A stretch of DNA of 64,000 nt from Rugamonas aquatica. Lineage in GTDB: Bacteria; Pseudomonadota; Gammaproteobacteria; Burkholderiales; Burkholderiaceae_D. The notes beneath the pieces are model-generated. The model made no database searches. It saw nothing but the letters and a program-made list of their open reading frames with translations, and was not told the DNA's origin. The position numbers were made by a program, and so were the translations under genes. Below, piece after piece: positions 1 to 9,450 of this stretch. Position 1 is the stretch's first letter; each line of letters starts with the position of its first letter. The stretch is taken from NCBI RefSeq assembly GCF_009380215.1, contig NZ_WHUG01000021.1, positions 18,052 through 82,051 of the forward strand, in the 5' to 3' direction.

Positions 1-997
1 TCTTGGCGTCGGGATAGAGCGAGGCCACCGTGATGGCATACGTGCCGCTGCTGGCCGCCGTGAAGGTGCTGACATGGGTGCTGACGGTCTCTGGCGCGCC
101 GTCTGAATACGCGACGAAGGAGCCGTGTTCGTCAGCGATCTCGAAGCGGAGTTCGTTCTGGTTGAGCGGATCGCCGTTCAGCACCAGCGCATAGGTCTGG
201 CCGGCTTGCACCGTCAGATGGAAGCAGTCGCGATCGTTCACGTAGTTCAGGCGGCCCTGGACCTGGCCGCCTGCCGCCAGCTGGCCCGCGCTGCTGCCGT
301 TGGCCGAGTAGTCGTCGTTGACCAGCACCGATTGCAGCGTGTAGTCGCCGACCACGTTGCCGCCGACGGCGACAAAATAATCGCCGCTGGTCATGGGTTC
401 GAACGGCTCATACAGTCCGTCCAGCAATTGGCCGTCGGCACTGTAGACCTGCATGGATGTGGACGTCAGCGACGAGGCCGGGAAGGTGAACGCATAGTGC
501 TGGCCCGGTGTCGCGTGAAATTTGAACCAGTCGATATCGCCCGCCACGTCGAATCGGCTGCTGACGCTGCCGCCGGCGGCCAGCACGCCCGGGGTATGGA
601 TGTTGGCCGGAAGCGCATCGGGCTGCTTGACGGCGGCCGAGATCTGATAGGAGTAGGTGAGGTTGTTCGGGAACAGCTGAGCGTCATCGTAGTTGACCAG
701 CGCGTAGTAAGTGCCGCTGACGGCCGGCGTGTATTCCAGCGCCGGCCCCGCCGAGTTGGCTCCCACCGCGCTCGCCAGATCATTGCGATCGAGGCCAAGA
801 TGAAGCGAGGTCTTGGCCATCGGCACGAAGTCGCCCGGCGCCGACGAGACGGCAATCACGTAGGTCACGCCGGCTTGCAGGTCGACCTTGAACATGTCGC
901 GGTCCCAGTGGGCGTCGAACGTGGCCTTGGTCGTTCCGCCAACGGCGAGGCTGGCGGAGGTCGCGGGAGTATCCCCTATGTTGTCGGGAGCGGGCAT
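1..997 (-). CDS. N-terminal part of a repeat-rich DUF4214-type surface protein (partial, runs off left edge)
   Basis: About 332 residues are visible and no stop occurs before the window edge, so the C-terminus is missing. The protein starts at an ATG (MPAPDNIGDTP) just after an in-frame stop. It repeats almost residue for residue the first third of the next gene (1039-4416). It is built of roughly 110-residue beta-rich repeats that resemble bacterial pre-peptidase C-terminal (PPC) domains, each with a D/N-R-D-x-F-type core followed by 'AG.TY'. There is no N-terminal signal peptide, as expected if it is a type I secretion substrate like its neighbours. By analogy the missing end would carry a Big_5-like domain, an RTX-like segment and DUF4214. 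It is the most downstream of three tandem paralogues, and only 41 bases separate it from the second gene. Function is unknown; an adhesive or surface role is inferred. Confidence 0.8.
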   Translation of the reverse strand, partial: MPAPDNIGDTPATSASLAVGGTTKATFDAHWDRDMFKVDLQAGVTYVIAVSSAPGDFVPMAKTSLHLGLDRNDLASAVGANSAGPALEYTPAVSGTYYALVNYDDAQLFPNNLTYSYQISAAVKQPDALPANIHTPGVLAAGGSVSSRFDVAGDIDWFKFHATPGQHYAFTFPASSLTSTSMQVYSADGQLLDGLYEPFEPMTSGDYFVAVGGNVVGDYTLQSVLVNDDYSANGSSAGQLAAGGQVQGRLNYVNDRDCFHLTVQAGQTYALVLNGDPLNQNELRFEIADEHGSFVAYSDGAPETVSTHVSTFTAASSGTYAITVASLYPDAK

Positions 998-1038
998 CAG
1001 CAGGGGACTTTCGGTAGCGGTGGTTGGGGGACGCTAGT

Positions 1039-4000
1039 TTACACGCTATACGGAATGTAGCTGAAACCGTTACCGATGACCTGTATCAGCGCCGCCTGGT
1101 TTTCCGGGCTTTCGCTGAAGTTGGCCAGCACGTTGCCGCGCGCGACGCCGATCTGCAAGTCGTGCAGCCAGTAGGCGTGGCCTGCGGCGTCGGGCGCGCG
1201 GTGCAGCACGTTGTTGTACAGCTGGGTCACGAAGTCCGCGTCGCTCAGATTGGCGCCGTAGCGCCGTCCGAATTCTTCGCTGGCGACGAAGTAGCCGGCG
1301 GTCGCTTGCAGGCTCAGGCCCTTGTCCATATTGGAAATCCAGTAGCCCAGGCCGGATTCGTCCGGCGCGCGGTTGAAGGCGGCCTGGTACAGCCGGTAGG
1401 CCTTGCCGCCGACGCCGTCGACATCGAGCGCGATGGTCTTGTCGTCGAACTGCAGGCGCTCGACGCCGTCGAGGATGTCGGTGCCGCCAGTGCCGTTGAC
1501 GGGCTTGATCTCGGCGTGGCCGTTGCGCTGGACGATGCTGTAGTTGACGGCGTTGCCCTTGTAGACCGCCATGTCGGTGCCGGCGCCGCCATGGATGGCC
1601 ACGCCGCCGGCCGGGCCGGGCAGGACGTCGTTGCCGGCGGTGCCGGCCTGGACGGCGGCCACGGTGGTGAAGCTGCGCTGCACGCCGCCGGCCAGGGGAT
1701 TGCCGGCCAGGTCGGTGATGGCGCCCGCTGCGATGTCGAGCGTGTAGCTGGTGCCGGGCGCCAGATGCGTCAGCGGATCCAGTGCCAGATGTGAGCTGGT
1801 AAGGCTCATCAATTTGTTTTCATCGAATGCGACCACATGGCCGGCGGCATCGCTCAGCTTGATGCCGTGGATATCGGCGACCTTGATTTTTTCGTCAAAG
1901 TCGAGTGCGACGACGTCGTTCAGGCTGAGCGGCGCGGCGCCCTGCGGTGCATCGAGCAAGCGCGGCGCGTCGGCCAGCGCCGCCGTCTTCAGCGTATAGC
2001 CGCCGGTCGCGCCGGCGTCGCTGGTATCGGCGCGCAGCACCAGGTAGTAGTAGTTGTCGACGGCGACGCGATAGCCCAGGCTGCTGTCGGAGGACTGCAG
2101 CCGCGTGCCGGCATTGTCGTACAGCGTCAGCGAATAATGGTAGTTCGGGTTCAGGCCGGAGCTGTCGCGGCTCTGCAGGTCGAACTGGTAGGAGTGGCCG
2201 GGGTACAGCCTCACCTTGAACTGGTCGATGTCGTTGGCATAGCTCAGCCAGCCGCGAAATTCGGTGCCGATGTCCAGATTGCGAGCTTCCGCCTGGGTGT
2301 TGCCGCAGTCGTCTATGTATCCCAAGCCGGCGCTCAGCGTGTAGCTGGCAGCCGGGTACGCGAGTTGCTGGCTGACGTTCAGGTAGATATCGCCGCTGGT
2401 TTGCGCGGTGTACACCAGGTGTTTGCCGCCGTACGGGGTAGTATCCAAGGCCAGCGGCTTCATGTTCGCATCGGTGAGCGTCAGATCGGGCGCTTGCGGG
2501 TCCGCGGCATTGCTGTTCCGCTTGTGCTCCAGGTAGAAGGCATAGGTCCGGCCCGCAAGCGCGGCGAACTTGTACATGTCCCGTTCGCCGGCGCTTTCCA
2601 GCGTGCCGTTGACGGCGCCCTCGGACGCCAACCGGGTGGCGGTGTCGGGCTGGTCGCCGGTGTCATTGCTGGCGCTCGCCTGCACCACATAGCCGCCCGT
2701 CTTGGAGTAACCGGAGCCCACGTCCACGTAGTAGGTGCCGGAGCGCGCCGCCGCGTAGAACAATTCGGCCTCGGCCGGGCTTCTGATATTGCCTGTACTG
2801 ACCAGGCTGTTGCCCTGGGCGTCGACCACGTTCATGGTGAGGGGGCCATAGCCGGCGAACAGCTTGTTGTCGGGGGCGCTTTGCAGCGACACGCGGTAGG
2901 TCATGCCAGCTGTCATGTCGAGCGCGAACCAGTCGTGGTCGCCTTCGCGTTCCAGCGTGCCGGTGGCGCTGCCACCCGCCGCCAGCCTGCCGCTGGTGCC
3001 GGCGTTGGCGTGGTAGTCGTCCGGCAGCGGGCTGGCCTTCAGCTGGTAGTCCATGCCGCTTCTGCCGCTGACTTCGAAGTAATAGTTGCCGGTGGCGGCA
3101 GGCGTGAAATAGTGGCCGTAGTCAGCCGAACCGGTGGGCAAGTAATCGAGCACACCGGCACTGCCGCCATATTGGTTGGTGACACGCAGAGTGCTGCTGC
3201 CGGCGTCGGTGGACGGGCTGTGGATCACCAGGCCGTAGGTGACTCCCGCCTCCATCGCCAGCTTGAAAACGTCCAGGTCGCTGCTGCCGTTGATGACGCC
3301 ATGCACGGGCGTGTCCAGCGTAAACGTCGTGGCGCTGGCCGGGTTGTCGCCGTGATCGTCCTTCAGCGCGTCCGATGCATGGAGGGTATAGTTGCCCTGC
3401 TCGATATCGGCATCGTGATAGCGCGCAGCAACCAGGATGGAATAGGTGCCGCTGCTGGCCGCCGTGAAGGTGAGGGTTTCGGTGCTGGTGCCGGTGCTGC
3501 CGGGCACGGAGTCCGAAGAATTGACGAGGTAGTCACGTTCGTCGGTAATCTCGAACCGTAGTTCGTTGTGACGCAGCGTATCGCTGGTCAGCGTCAGCGT
3601 ATAGGTCTGGCCGGCTTGCACGTTCAACTGGAAGCAGTCGCGATCATACTTGTAGTCGATCTGTCCCTGGAGCTGGCCTCCTGGCGTCAGTTTGCCGGCG
3701 CTGCTGCCGTTGGCCGAGTAGTCGTCTTCGACCAGTACCGATTGCAGGGTGTAGTCGCGGACCACGTTACCGCCGACGGCGATGAAATAGTCGCCGCTGG
3801 TCATGGGTTCGAACGGCGCGTACAGCTTGTCTGCCAGCAGCAGGCCGTCGGCGCCGTAGACCTGCAGGGACGTCGGCGTTGGCGATGACGCCGGGACGGT
3901 GAATGTGTAGTGCTTGCCCGCTGTCGCGTGAAATTTGAACCAGTCGGTATCGCCCACCGCGTCGAACCGGCTGCTGACGCTGCCGCCAGCGCTCAACACC

Positions 4001-4416
4001 CCCGGAGTATGGATATTGGCGGGAAGCGCATCCGGCTGCTTGATCGCGGCCGAGATCTGATAATTGTAAGTGCTGGTGTCCGGGAAAATCAGTTGAAAAT
4101 TGTTGTAGTCGACCAGCGCGTAGTAAGTGCCGCTGACGGTCGGCGTGTACTCCAGCGCCGGCCCCGCATAATTGGCTCCCGTGGCGTCCGCCAGATCATG
4201 CTGCATCTCGTCGCGCAGCTGAAGCGTGGCCTTGTTCACCGGCGCGTAGTCGTTCGGCGCTGGCGCGACGGCAAACACGTAGGTGACACCGGCTTTCAGG
4301 TCGACCTTGAACATGTCGCGGTCCCATTGGGCGTCGAACGTGGCCCAGGTCGTGCCGCCAACGGCGAGGGGGGCGGAGGTATCGGGAGTATCCCCTATGT
4401 TGTCGGGAGCGGGCAT
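1039..4416 (-). CDS. Large PPC-like repeat protein with C-terminal DUF4214 domain
   Basis: 1125 residues. I count seven PPC-like repeats over about residues 1-800, each opening with a D-D/N-x-G or similar motif and containing 'D.D.FK...AG.TY'. A Big_5-like Ig domain follows (about 840-930, ending 'SFTTVAA'), then an RTX-like stretch (AGTAGNDVL...IHGGAGTD) and a DUF4214 domain over the last 130 residues (YRLYQAAFNRAPDESGLGYW). DUF4214 proteins are often found at the end of T1SS or S-layer-like proteins. No Sec signal is seen, so type I secretion is the likely route (inference). The start is the ATG after an in-frame TAA; no strong ribosome site is visible. The last 180 residues are almost identical to those of the upstream paralogue at 4456-6096, and the first 330 match the downstream paralogue, so this gene looks like a mosaic of its neighbours. 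Confidence 0.85.
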   Translation of the reverse strand: MPAPDNIGDTPDTSAPLAVGGTTWATFDAQWDRDMFKVDLKAGVTYVFAVAPAPNDYAPVNKATLQLRDEMQHDLADATGANYAGPALEYTPTVSGTYYALVDYNNFQLIFPDTSTYNYQISAAIKQPDALPANIHTPGVLSAGGSVSSRFDAVGDTDWFKFHATAGKHYTFTVPASSPTPTSLQVYGADGLLLADKLYAPFEPMTSGDYFIAVGGNVVRDYTLQSVLVEDDYSANGSSAGKLTPGGQLQGQIDYKYDRDCFQLNVQAGQTYTLTLTSDTLRHNELRFEITDERDYLVNSSDSVPGSTGTSTETLTFTAASSGTYSILVAARYHDADIEQGNYTLHASDALKDDHGDNPASATTFTLDTPVHGVINGSSDLDVFKLAMEAGVTYGLVIHSPSTDAGSSTLRVTNQYGGSAGVLDYLPTGSADYGHYFTPAATGNYYFEVSGRSGMDYQLKASPLPDDYHANAGTSGRLAAGGSATGTLEREGDHDWFALDMTAGMTYRVSLQSAPDNKLFAGYGPLTMNVVDAQGNSLVSTGNIRSPAEAELFYAAARSGTYYVDVGSGYSKTGGYVVQASASNDTGDQPDTATRLASEGAVNGTLESAGERDMYKFAALAGRTYAFYLEHKRNSNAADPQAPDLTLTDANMKPLALDTTPYGGKHLVYTAQTSGDIYLNVSQQLAYPAASYTLSAGLGYIDDCGNTQAEARNLDIGTEFRGWLSYANDIDQFKVRLYPGHSYQFDLQSRDSSGLNPNYHYSLTLYDNAGTRLQSSDSSLGYRVAVDNYYYLVLRADTSDAGATGGYTLKTAALADAPRLLDAPQGAAPLSLNDVVALDFDEKIKVADIHGIKLSDAAGHVVAFDENKLMSLTSSHLALDPLTHLAPGTSYTLDIAAGAITDLAGNPLAGGVQRSFTTVAAVQAGTAGNDVLPGPAGGVAIHGGAGTDMAVYKGNAVNYSIVQRNGHAEIKPVNGTGGTDILDGVERLQFDDKTIALDVDGVGGKAYRLYQAAFNRAPDESGLGYWISNMDKGLSLQATAGYFVASEEFGRRYGANLSDADFVTQLYNNVLHRAPDAAGHAYWLHDLQIGVARGNVLANFSESPENQAALIQVIGNGFSYIPYSV

Positions 4417-4455
4417 CGGCGAAGAACTTTCAGTGGCGGTGATGGGGGCGGTAGT

Positions 4456-6096
4456 TTACACGCTGTACGGGATGTAGCCGAAGCCGTTGCCGATGACCTG
4501 GATCAGCGCCGCCTGGTTTTCCGGGCTTTCGCTGAAGTTGGCCAGCACGTTGCCGCGCGCCACGCCGATCTGCAAGTCGTGCAGCCAGTAGGCGTGGCCT
4601 GCGGCGTCGGGCGCGCGGTGCAGCACGTTGTTGTACAGCTGGGTGACGAAGTCCGCGTCGCTCAGGTTGGCGCCGTAGCGCCGTCCGAATTCTTCGCTGG
4701 CGACGAAGTAGCCGGCGGTCGCTTGCAGGCTCAGGCCCTTGTCCATATTGGAAATCCAGTAGCCCAGGCCGGACTCGTCCGGTGCGCGGTTGAAGGCGGC
4801 CTGGTACAGGCGGTAAGCCTTGCCGCCGACGCCGTCGATATCGAGCGCGACAGTCTTGTCGTCGAACAGCAGGCGCTCGACGCCGTCGAGGATGTCGGTG
4901 CCGCCGCTGCCGTTGACGGGCTTGATCTCGGCGTGGCCGTTGCGCTGGACGATGTCGTAGTTGCCGGCGTTGCCGGCGTAGACCACGGTGTCGGTGCCGG
5001 CGCGGCCGTGGATGGCGGCGCCGTTTTCCTTGCCGATCAGGATGTCGTTGCCGGCCGTGCCGGTGGCCACCGCGGCCACGGTGGTGAAGCTGTAGTGCAG
5101 GCCGGCGTAGCCGGTGCCGTTCAGGTTGCTGATGGCGTCGGCGGCGATGTCCAGCGTGTAGCGCGTGCCCGGCGCCAGGTGGACCAGCGGATCGATGGTC
5201 AGGTGCGAGCCGCTTACGCTGAGGATTTCCGTCAGCGGGATTTCATTGCCGGCGGCGTCCGTCAGCGTGATGCCGCTGCCGTCCGGCGCCAGGATCTTCT
5301 GGTCGAAGTCCAGCGACAGCGCGTCGCTGAGGCCGAGCCGCACGACGCCGCCGGCAACCGGTCCCGCCAGTTGCGGCGGCGCGTCCTGCGCGCTGGTGCT
5401 GACGATGTAGCTGCCGGTGGCGGCGGCGTCGACCTGGTCGGCCTTGATCGACAGGAAGTAGTCGCCGGTGCCGATGGCCTTGTAGCTGAAGCTGTTGTCG
5501 TAGCTCGCGACGTACTTGCCCTTGGCGTCGTACAGCTCGAACGCATAGGTGTACTGCGGATTGAGTCCGCCGATGTCGCCCGCTTGCAGGTCGAACTGAT
5601 AGGTCGTGCCTTGCTTGAGCGTGACCTTGAGCATGTCGACATCGCCGGCGTAGCTGAGCGCGCCCTTAGCCTGGCTGCCGATGGCCACGCTGCCGGCGGA
5701 TTTCTGTTCGTTGCCGTAATCGTCCGCGCCCAGCGAGACGGCCGACAGCGTGTAGCCGACCGGCTGATAGTTGCGGTCTTCGCTGACGTTCAGGTAGATG
5801 TCGCCGGTGGCGGTGGCCGTGTACAGCTTGTAGCCATCGACCGATCCCGGCGCGAGCAGGCCCAGCGGCCTGGACTGCGCATCGGTGACGGCCAGAGTCG
5901 GCCATTGCGACGGCAGGCCATCGTGCTGCAGCTGGAACGCATAGACCTGGCCCGCAATCACGGACACCTTGTACACATCGTTGTCGCTTGCGACTTCCAG
6001 CTTGCCGTTGGCGCTGGCGCCGATGGCGAGCTGCGTGGCGTTGTCGGGCTGGTTGCCGACGTCGTCGTCGATGGAGGTGTCGTGAAGGATGGTCAT
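4456..6096 (-). CDS. Short PPC-like repeat protein with C-terminal DUF4214 domain
   Basis: 546 residues, the first gene of the three-gene tandem array. It has only two PPC-like repeats (about residues 10-210) against seven in the next gene. A Big_5-like domain (about 235-340), an RTX-like segment (GTAGNDIL...IHGRAGTD) and a DUF4214 domain follow, identical in order to the neighbour. The C-terminal block differs from the neighbour by only a few residues. Its TAA stop is followed in the same frame by 13 sense codons and then the ATG of the next gene, so readthrough would fuse the two proteins. The AT-rich stretch at about 6100-6150 probably holds the promoter of the array. The start ATG (MTILHDTS) lacks a clear ribosome site. 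A secreted or surface role is inferred. Confidence 0.85.
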   Translation of the reverse strand: MTILHDTSIDDDVGNQPDNATQLAIGASANGKLEVASDNDVYKVSVIAGQVYAFQLQHDGLPSQWPTLAVTDAQSRPLGLLAPGSVDGYKLYTATATGDIYLNVSEDRNYQPVGYTLSAVSLGADDYGNEQKSAGSVAIGSQAKGALSYAGDVDMLKVTLKQGTTYQFDLQAGDIGGLNPQYTYAFELYDAKGKYVASYDNSFSYKAIGTGDYFLSIKADQVDAAATGSYIVSTSAQDAPPQLAGPVAGGVVRLGLSDALSLDFDQKILAPDGSGITLTDAAGNEIPLTEILSVSGSHLTIDPLVHLAPGTRYTLDIAADAISNLNGTGYAGLHYSFTTVAAVATGTAGNDILIGKENGAAIHGRAGTDTVVYAGNAGNYDIVQRNGHAEIKPVNGSGGTDILDGVERLLFDDKTVALDIDGVGGKAYRLYQAAFNRAPDESGLGYWISNMDKGLSLQATAGYFVASEEFGRRYGANLSDADFVTQLYNNVLHRAPDAAGHAYWLHDLQIGVARGNVLANFSESPENQAALIQVIGNGFGYIPYSV

Positions 6097-6170
6097 CGGT
6101 GTTGGTCGTGTATGTTATTGAAAGGCAATATTATCATTAGAGTAACCCATGTGGGGCAACTAAATCACAT

Positions 6171-6194
6171 AAAAAAAGCCGCCACGAGGGCGGC
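6171..6194 (-). terminator. Rho-independent terminator of the halogenase operon
   Basis: On the minus strand, GCCGCC-CTCGT-GGCGGC followed by seven T. It lies just after the stop of the gene at 6215-7741. Confidence 0.85.
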
Positions 6195-6214
6195 ATGGAG
6201 GGGGCGCGGGAAAA

Positions 6215-7741
6215 TCACGCGGCCCTGGCCGATTCCGCGCGCCCGCAGTAGCGTTCCACATAGGCCTGGTGGCTCGGCAGCTGCACGACGATGCGGTCGA
6301 CCCGCGACTTGATGCCGCCGAGGAAGTGCTTGAGTTCTTCGTCGCCCATCAGGTCGGCGCTCTGGTGGTGCGAGCGCGGCATGATGCCCTGGCCCAGCAT
6401 CACCTGTATCCACGAGTTCTCCGCGAACAGTTCGTTCGGCACGCGGAACACGCGGCCGGTTTCGCGGAACAGATTGATGCGGTGCTGCAGCGAGGCGGGG
6501 ATGCTCATCTCGCGCGCGGCTATCCAGAACTGCGAGTCGGTGCGGTTGTTGACATGGTAGTGCAAGATGATGAAGTCACGGATGTGCTCAATCTCGCTGT
6601 TGCACTGCTTGTTGTACTCGTCGATGTCGGCCTGGCTGATGCTGTCGGTGGGGAAGGTCTGCATCAGCCGCACCACCGAGCGCTGGATCAGGTGGATGCT
6701 GGTCGATTCGATAGGCTCCAGGAAGCCGCTCGATAAACCGATGGCCACCACATTGCCCTTCCACGTGTGCTTGCGCTGGCAAGGCTTGAATTTGATGACG
6801 CGCGGCGTAATCAGCGCCTTGCCTTCCACGTTGGACATCAGCTGCTTCATCGCCACGTCCTCGTCCAGGTGGCGGCTCGAATACACGATGCCGTTGCCGA
6901 CCCGGTGTTGCAGCGGTATGCGCCACTGCCAGCCGGCCTGGTGGGCCATCGAGCGCGTCAGCGGCAGCGCGTCGGCCACGGCCTCGGTCTGCACGGCGAT
7001 GGCGCGGTCGCAGAACAGCCATTGGCTCCAGTCTTCCATCGGCTCCTGCATGGCGTCGCCGATCAGCAGGCCGCGGAAGCCGGTGCAGTCGATGAACAGG
7101 TCGCCTTCGACTTCCTGGCCCGATTCCAGCACCACCGAACGGACGTCGCCATTGTCTTCATGCTTGGTGTAGCGCACGATCTTGCCTTCGATGCGCTGCA
7201 CGCCGCGCGGCTCGCTCAGGCGGCGCAGGTATTTGGCGTAGCGGCTGGCGTCCAGATGGTAGGCGTAGTTCATGCCGTTGTCAGGCAGATGCGCGAAGCG
7301 GTGTTCCAGCGAGGCTTTCAGTTCCAGGCAGTAGTCGCCGTAGTCGCCGGCCAGGCCGCGCTCGACGCCCTTGTGCCAGAAGTGCTGGAAGCCGGCGGTC
7401 CAGTGGTCGGTGCCGGTGACGCCGAAGGAGTGGATGTAGTCTTCTTTGACGTTGCGCCAGCCTTCGAAGCTGATGCCCAGCTTGAAGGTGGCCTGGGTCT
7501 CGGCCATGAATTCCTGCTCGTTGATTTCCAGCAGATTATGGAAATTCATCAGCGTCGGTATTGTGGCCTCGCCGACGCCGACCGTGCCGATTTCGTCGGA
7601 TTCGATCAGCTTGATGTCGAGCCGTTTGCCCAGCACCTTGGCGATGCCGGCCGCCGCCATCCAGCCGGCGGTGCCGCCGCCGACGATGACGACGCGGCGT
7701 ACCGGCCGGCGCTGCTTGGAATCTCGGGTGTCTGGGTTCAT
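6215..7741 (-). CDS. Flavin-dependent halogenase family protein ('tryptophan halogenase')
   Basis: 508 residues, the usual family length. The N-terminal FAD-binding motif GGGTAG (about 21-26) is followed by GVGEATIP and by the catalytic lysine in TFK (K87, equivalent to K79 of PrnA/RebH). The WQWRIP sequence fits the halogenase WxWxIP motif, and an ESTS motif matches the active-site Glu-Ser region of PrnA. The start has AAGGAG seven bases upstream. It is the last gene of an operon (halogenase-SapC-cupin-halogenase), with a 10-base gap to the cupin gene and a terminator after it. In Caulobacter and Xanthomonas relatives such genes sit beside TonB receptors in sugar-use loci, and the native substrate is generally unknown. 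No partner flavin reductase is in the window. Family assignment is firm; substrate is unknown. Confidence 0.92.
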   Translation of the reverse strand: MNPDTRDSKQRRPVRRVVIVGGGTAGWMAAAGIAKVLGKRLDIKLIESDEIGTVGVGEATIPTLMNFHNLLEINEQEFMAETQATFKLGISFEGWRNVKEDYIHSFGVTGTDHWTAGFQHFWHKGVERGLAGDYGDYCLELKASLEHRFAHLPDNGMNYAYHLDASRYAKYLRRLSEPRGVQRIEGKIVRYTKHEDNGDVRSVVLESGQEVEGDLFIDCTGFRGLLIGDAMQEPMEDWSQWLFCDRAIAVQTEAVADALPLTRSMAHQAGWQWRIPLQHRVGNGIVYSSRHLDEDVAMKQLMSNVEGKALITPRVIKFKPCQRKHTWKGNVVAIGLSSGFLEPIESTSIHLIQRSVVRLMQTFPTDSISQADIDEYNKQCNSEIEHIRDFIILHYHVNNRTDSQFWIAAREMSIPASLQHRINLFRETGRVFRVPNELFAENSWIQVMLGQGIMPRSHHQSADLMGDEELKHFLGGIKSRVDRIVVQLPSHQAYVERYCGRAESARAA

Positions 7742-7751
7742 CGTGGTCTCC

Positions 7752-8756
7752 TTAGCGGTTTATTTTTTTCAGCAGGTGGGCGCGCAGCGCGCGTGCGGCG
7801 TCGTCGTTGAGCGGTCCCAGCACATGGCGGGCGTGCTCGGGGATGTGCGCCGACGTGGTGTCGTCGGCTTCGAAGATGTAGTGGCGGAAGATTTCCTGCC
7901 ACGCCTTGCGCTGCGCGGCCGGCAGTTCGCGCATGGTCAGGAAGGCCAGCATCAGCGTGCTGGTCGGCGTATCCATGTAGTCGGGCGATTGCCGCCACCA
8001 GTAGTTGACCAGCACGTTGAACGGGTCCAGCGCTTCGATGTGATGCCACCACATGCTGGGAATGAAGATGGCGTCGCCCGGCCCCAGCTCGGCGCTTTGC
8101 GCGTGCGCCAGCGCCTCGGCGAATTTCGGATATTTGTCGAAGTCCGGGTTCAGCAAGTCCACCAGGCTGATGGCCTGGCCGGCCGGCGTGAAGTCCAGCG
8201 GGCCGATGTACAGGTTCTTCAATTGTTCAGGCGGGAACAGCGTGAAGCGGCGGCGGCCGGCCGCCACCACGGCCAGGTTGTCCGGCACGTCGTAGTGGGC
8301 GGCGATGCGGGTGCGGTTGCCGATCCAGATGCTGGCCAGCGCGTCGCGGCCGCCCAGGTTGATGTCGTTGTGTTCGCGAAAGCCGGGCAGGCAGGTTTCC
8401 ACCGTGGTCGAACCGACGTAGACGGTGGCTGGCTTGCTTTGATGGCGCTTGGCTTCGATTTCGTCCAGCACCGCGCCCAGCTTGGCGTGCACCGGATAGA
8501 AATTGAAGCCGTCCATATCGGCGTTGTAGAAGAAGCGGCCACCCGCTTCCGGCGGACCCAGCATGGCGCCGACCGTGGCGTCGCGGTAGTGGCGGCGCAG
8601 GTAGGCGTCGCCGCCGCGCTCGTCGGCCAGCGCGGCGCACACCATCGGCCAGCTGCCGGCCAGGCCGCGCAACACCAGCGGCTGCGTGGCGGTCAGTATT
8701 TCGTCGCCCAGGTCGTTCACGCCCAGGCCGCTGATCTCGCGTATGGCTTCAGGCAT
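7752..8756 (-). CDS. Cupin-like/JmjC-type oxygenase-like protein
   Basis: 334 residues. It resembles the cupin_8 family of Fe(II)/2-oxoglutarate-type folds. The likely metal ligands are H and D in AAHYDVPDN and the distal H in MWWHHIE. The sequence from about 85 to 240 holds the double-stranded beta-helix core. It overlaps the upstream SapC gene by eight bases (ATGCCTGA), which points to translational coupling. This type of gene is regularly found beside SapC and halogenase-like genes in TonB-receptor loci. A hydroxylase role is possible; its substrate cannot be read from the sequence. Confidence 0.8.
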   Translation of the reverse strand: MPEAIREISGLGVNDLGDEILTATQPLVLRGLAGSWPMVCAALADERGGDAYLRRHYRDATVGAMLGPPEAGGRFFYNADMDGFNFYPVHAKLGAVLDEIEAKRHQSKPATVYVGSTTVETCLPGFREHNDINLGGRDALASIWIGNRTRIAAHYDVPDNLAVVAAGRRRFTLFPPEQLKNLYIGPLDFTPAGQAISLVDLLNPDFDKYPKFAEALAHAQSAELGPGDAIFIPSMWWHHIEALDPFNVLVNYWWRQSPDYMDTPTSTLMLAFLTMRELPAAQRKAWQEIFRHYIFEADDTTSAHIPEHARHVLGPLNDDAARALRAHLLKKINR

Positions 8757-9450
8757 GGGCGGCGTTCTTGCGGTCGATCAGCAGGCGGAAGTTGGACAGC
8801 GAGGCCAGCACCATGTAGATGCTTTGCAGGTGGCCGGCCTGGTGCAGCGCGGCCACGGCGTCCGCGCCCAGCGCCGCCAGCCTGTCCTCGTTGATGGTGT
8901 GGAAGCCGACCAGGCGGTTTTGCGAGCCGTCGTTCAGTTCGACGTCGAGCACAAAGCTTTCCAGCAGCTCGTGTTGCAGCAGCGCGGCCAGCAGGGCCGG
9001 GGTGTCTTGCAGACCGCGATGGATGGCCAGCAGCATGGAACTGCTGCGTTCGAGGAAGTCGCTGTTGCCGCCGTGCGGCAGGAACACGGCCTCGCCGTCG
9101 CTGCGGCTGATGCGCGGGCTGTCGAGGTCGATGTGCACCATCAGCTCGCTGCCGCTGCCGCCGATCAGGAAGGGCAGGCGTTCGACCATCATCGGCAGAT
9201 ACGCGGCATTCCAGCGCTCGCCGTCCAGGAACAGGTTTTCCTCTTCATGGAAGCCGAACAGCGCGACCGGTTCGAAGCCCAGTCCGTCGGTGGTCTTGCG
9301 GAAGACGATGGGGTAGCACGCTTGCACGTCGCGGAATTCGGCGGGGAAGGTGACGGCCGCCATCTGGCGGTCGCCGTACCGGGCGCCGCGCCGGGTGATG
9401 ACGCGCAGATCCTTGTGTTCTACATTGTTCAGCAGGGCGATGTTAGGCAT
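8749..9450 (-). CDS. SapC family protein
   Basis: 233 residues with the SapC-family pattern, including the N-terminal 'HKDLRV', 'FPAEFRDVQACYPIVF' and 'LFGF.EEENLFLDG' blocks. It has no signal peptide or membrane segment. SapC was named from a Campylobacter S-layer locus, but members like this one sit in proteobacterial sugar-uptake operons with no proven activity. The gene overlaps both neighbours by eight bases (ATGCCTAA with the halogenase upstream, ATGCCTGA with the cupin gene downstream), so all three are translated as a unit. Confidence 0.85.
   Translation of the reverse strand: MPNIALLNNVEHKDLRVITRRGARYGDRQMAAVTFPAEFRDVQACYPIVFRKTTDGLGFEPVALFGFHEEENLFLDGERWNAAYLPMMVERLPFLIGGSGSELMVHIDLDSPRISRSDGEAVFLPHGGNSDFLERSSSMLLAIHRGLQDTPALLAALLQHELLESFVLDVELNDGSQNRLVGFHTINEDRLAALGADAVAALHQAGHLQSIYMVLASLSNFRLLIDRKNAAHA

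Noticed and set aside
466..855. 129-residue minus-strand frame inside the partial DUF4214-type gene
   Set aside because: It lies in a shifted frame of the repeat-protein gene and is Arg/Ser/Pro-rich, typical of GC-driven shadow frames.
125..6312. Long plus-strand frames opposite the DUF4214 genes (up to 800 codons)
   Set aside because: They are Ala/Val/Arg/Gln-rich mirror translations without any domain, while the minus strand carries clear repeat domains.
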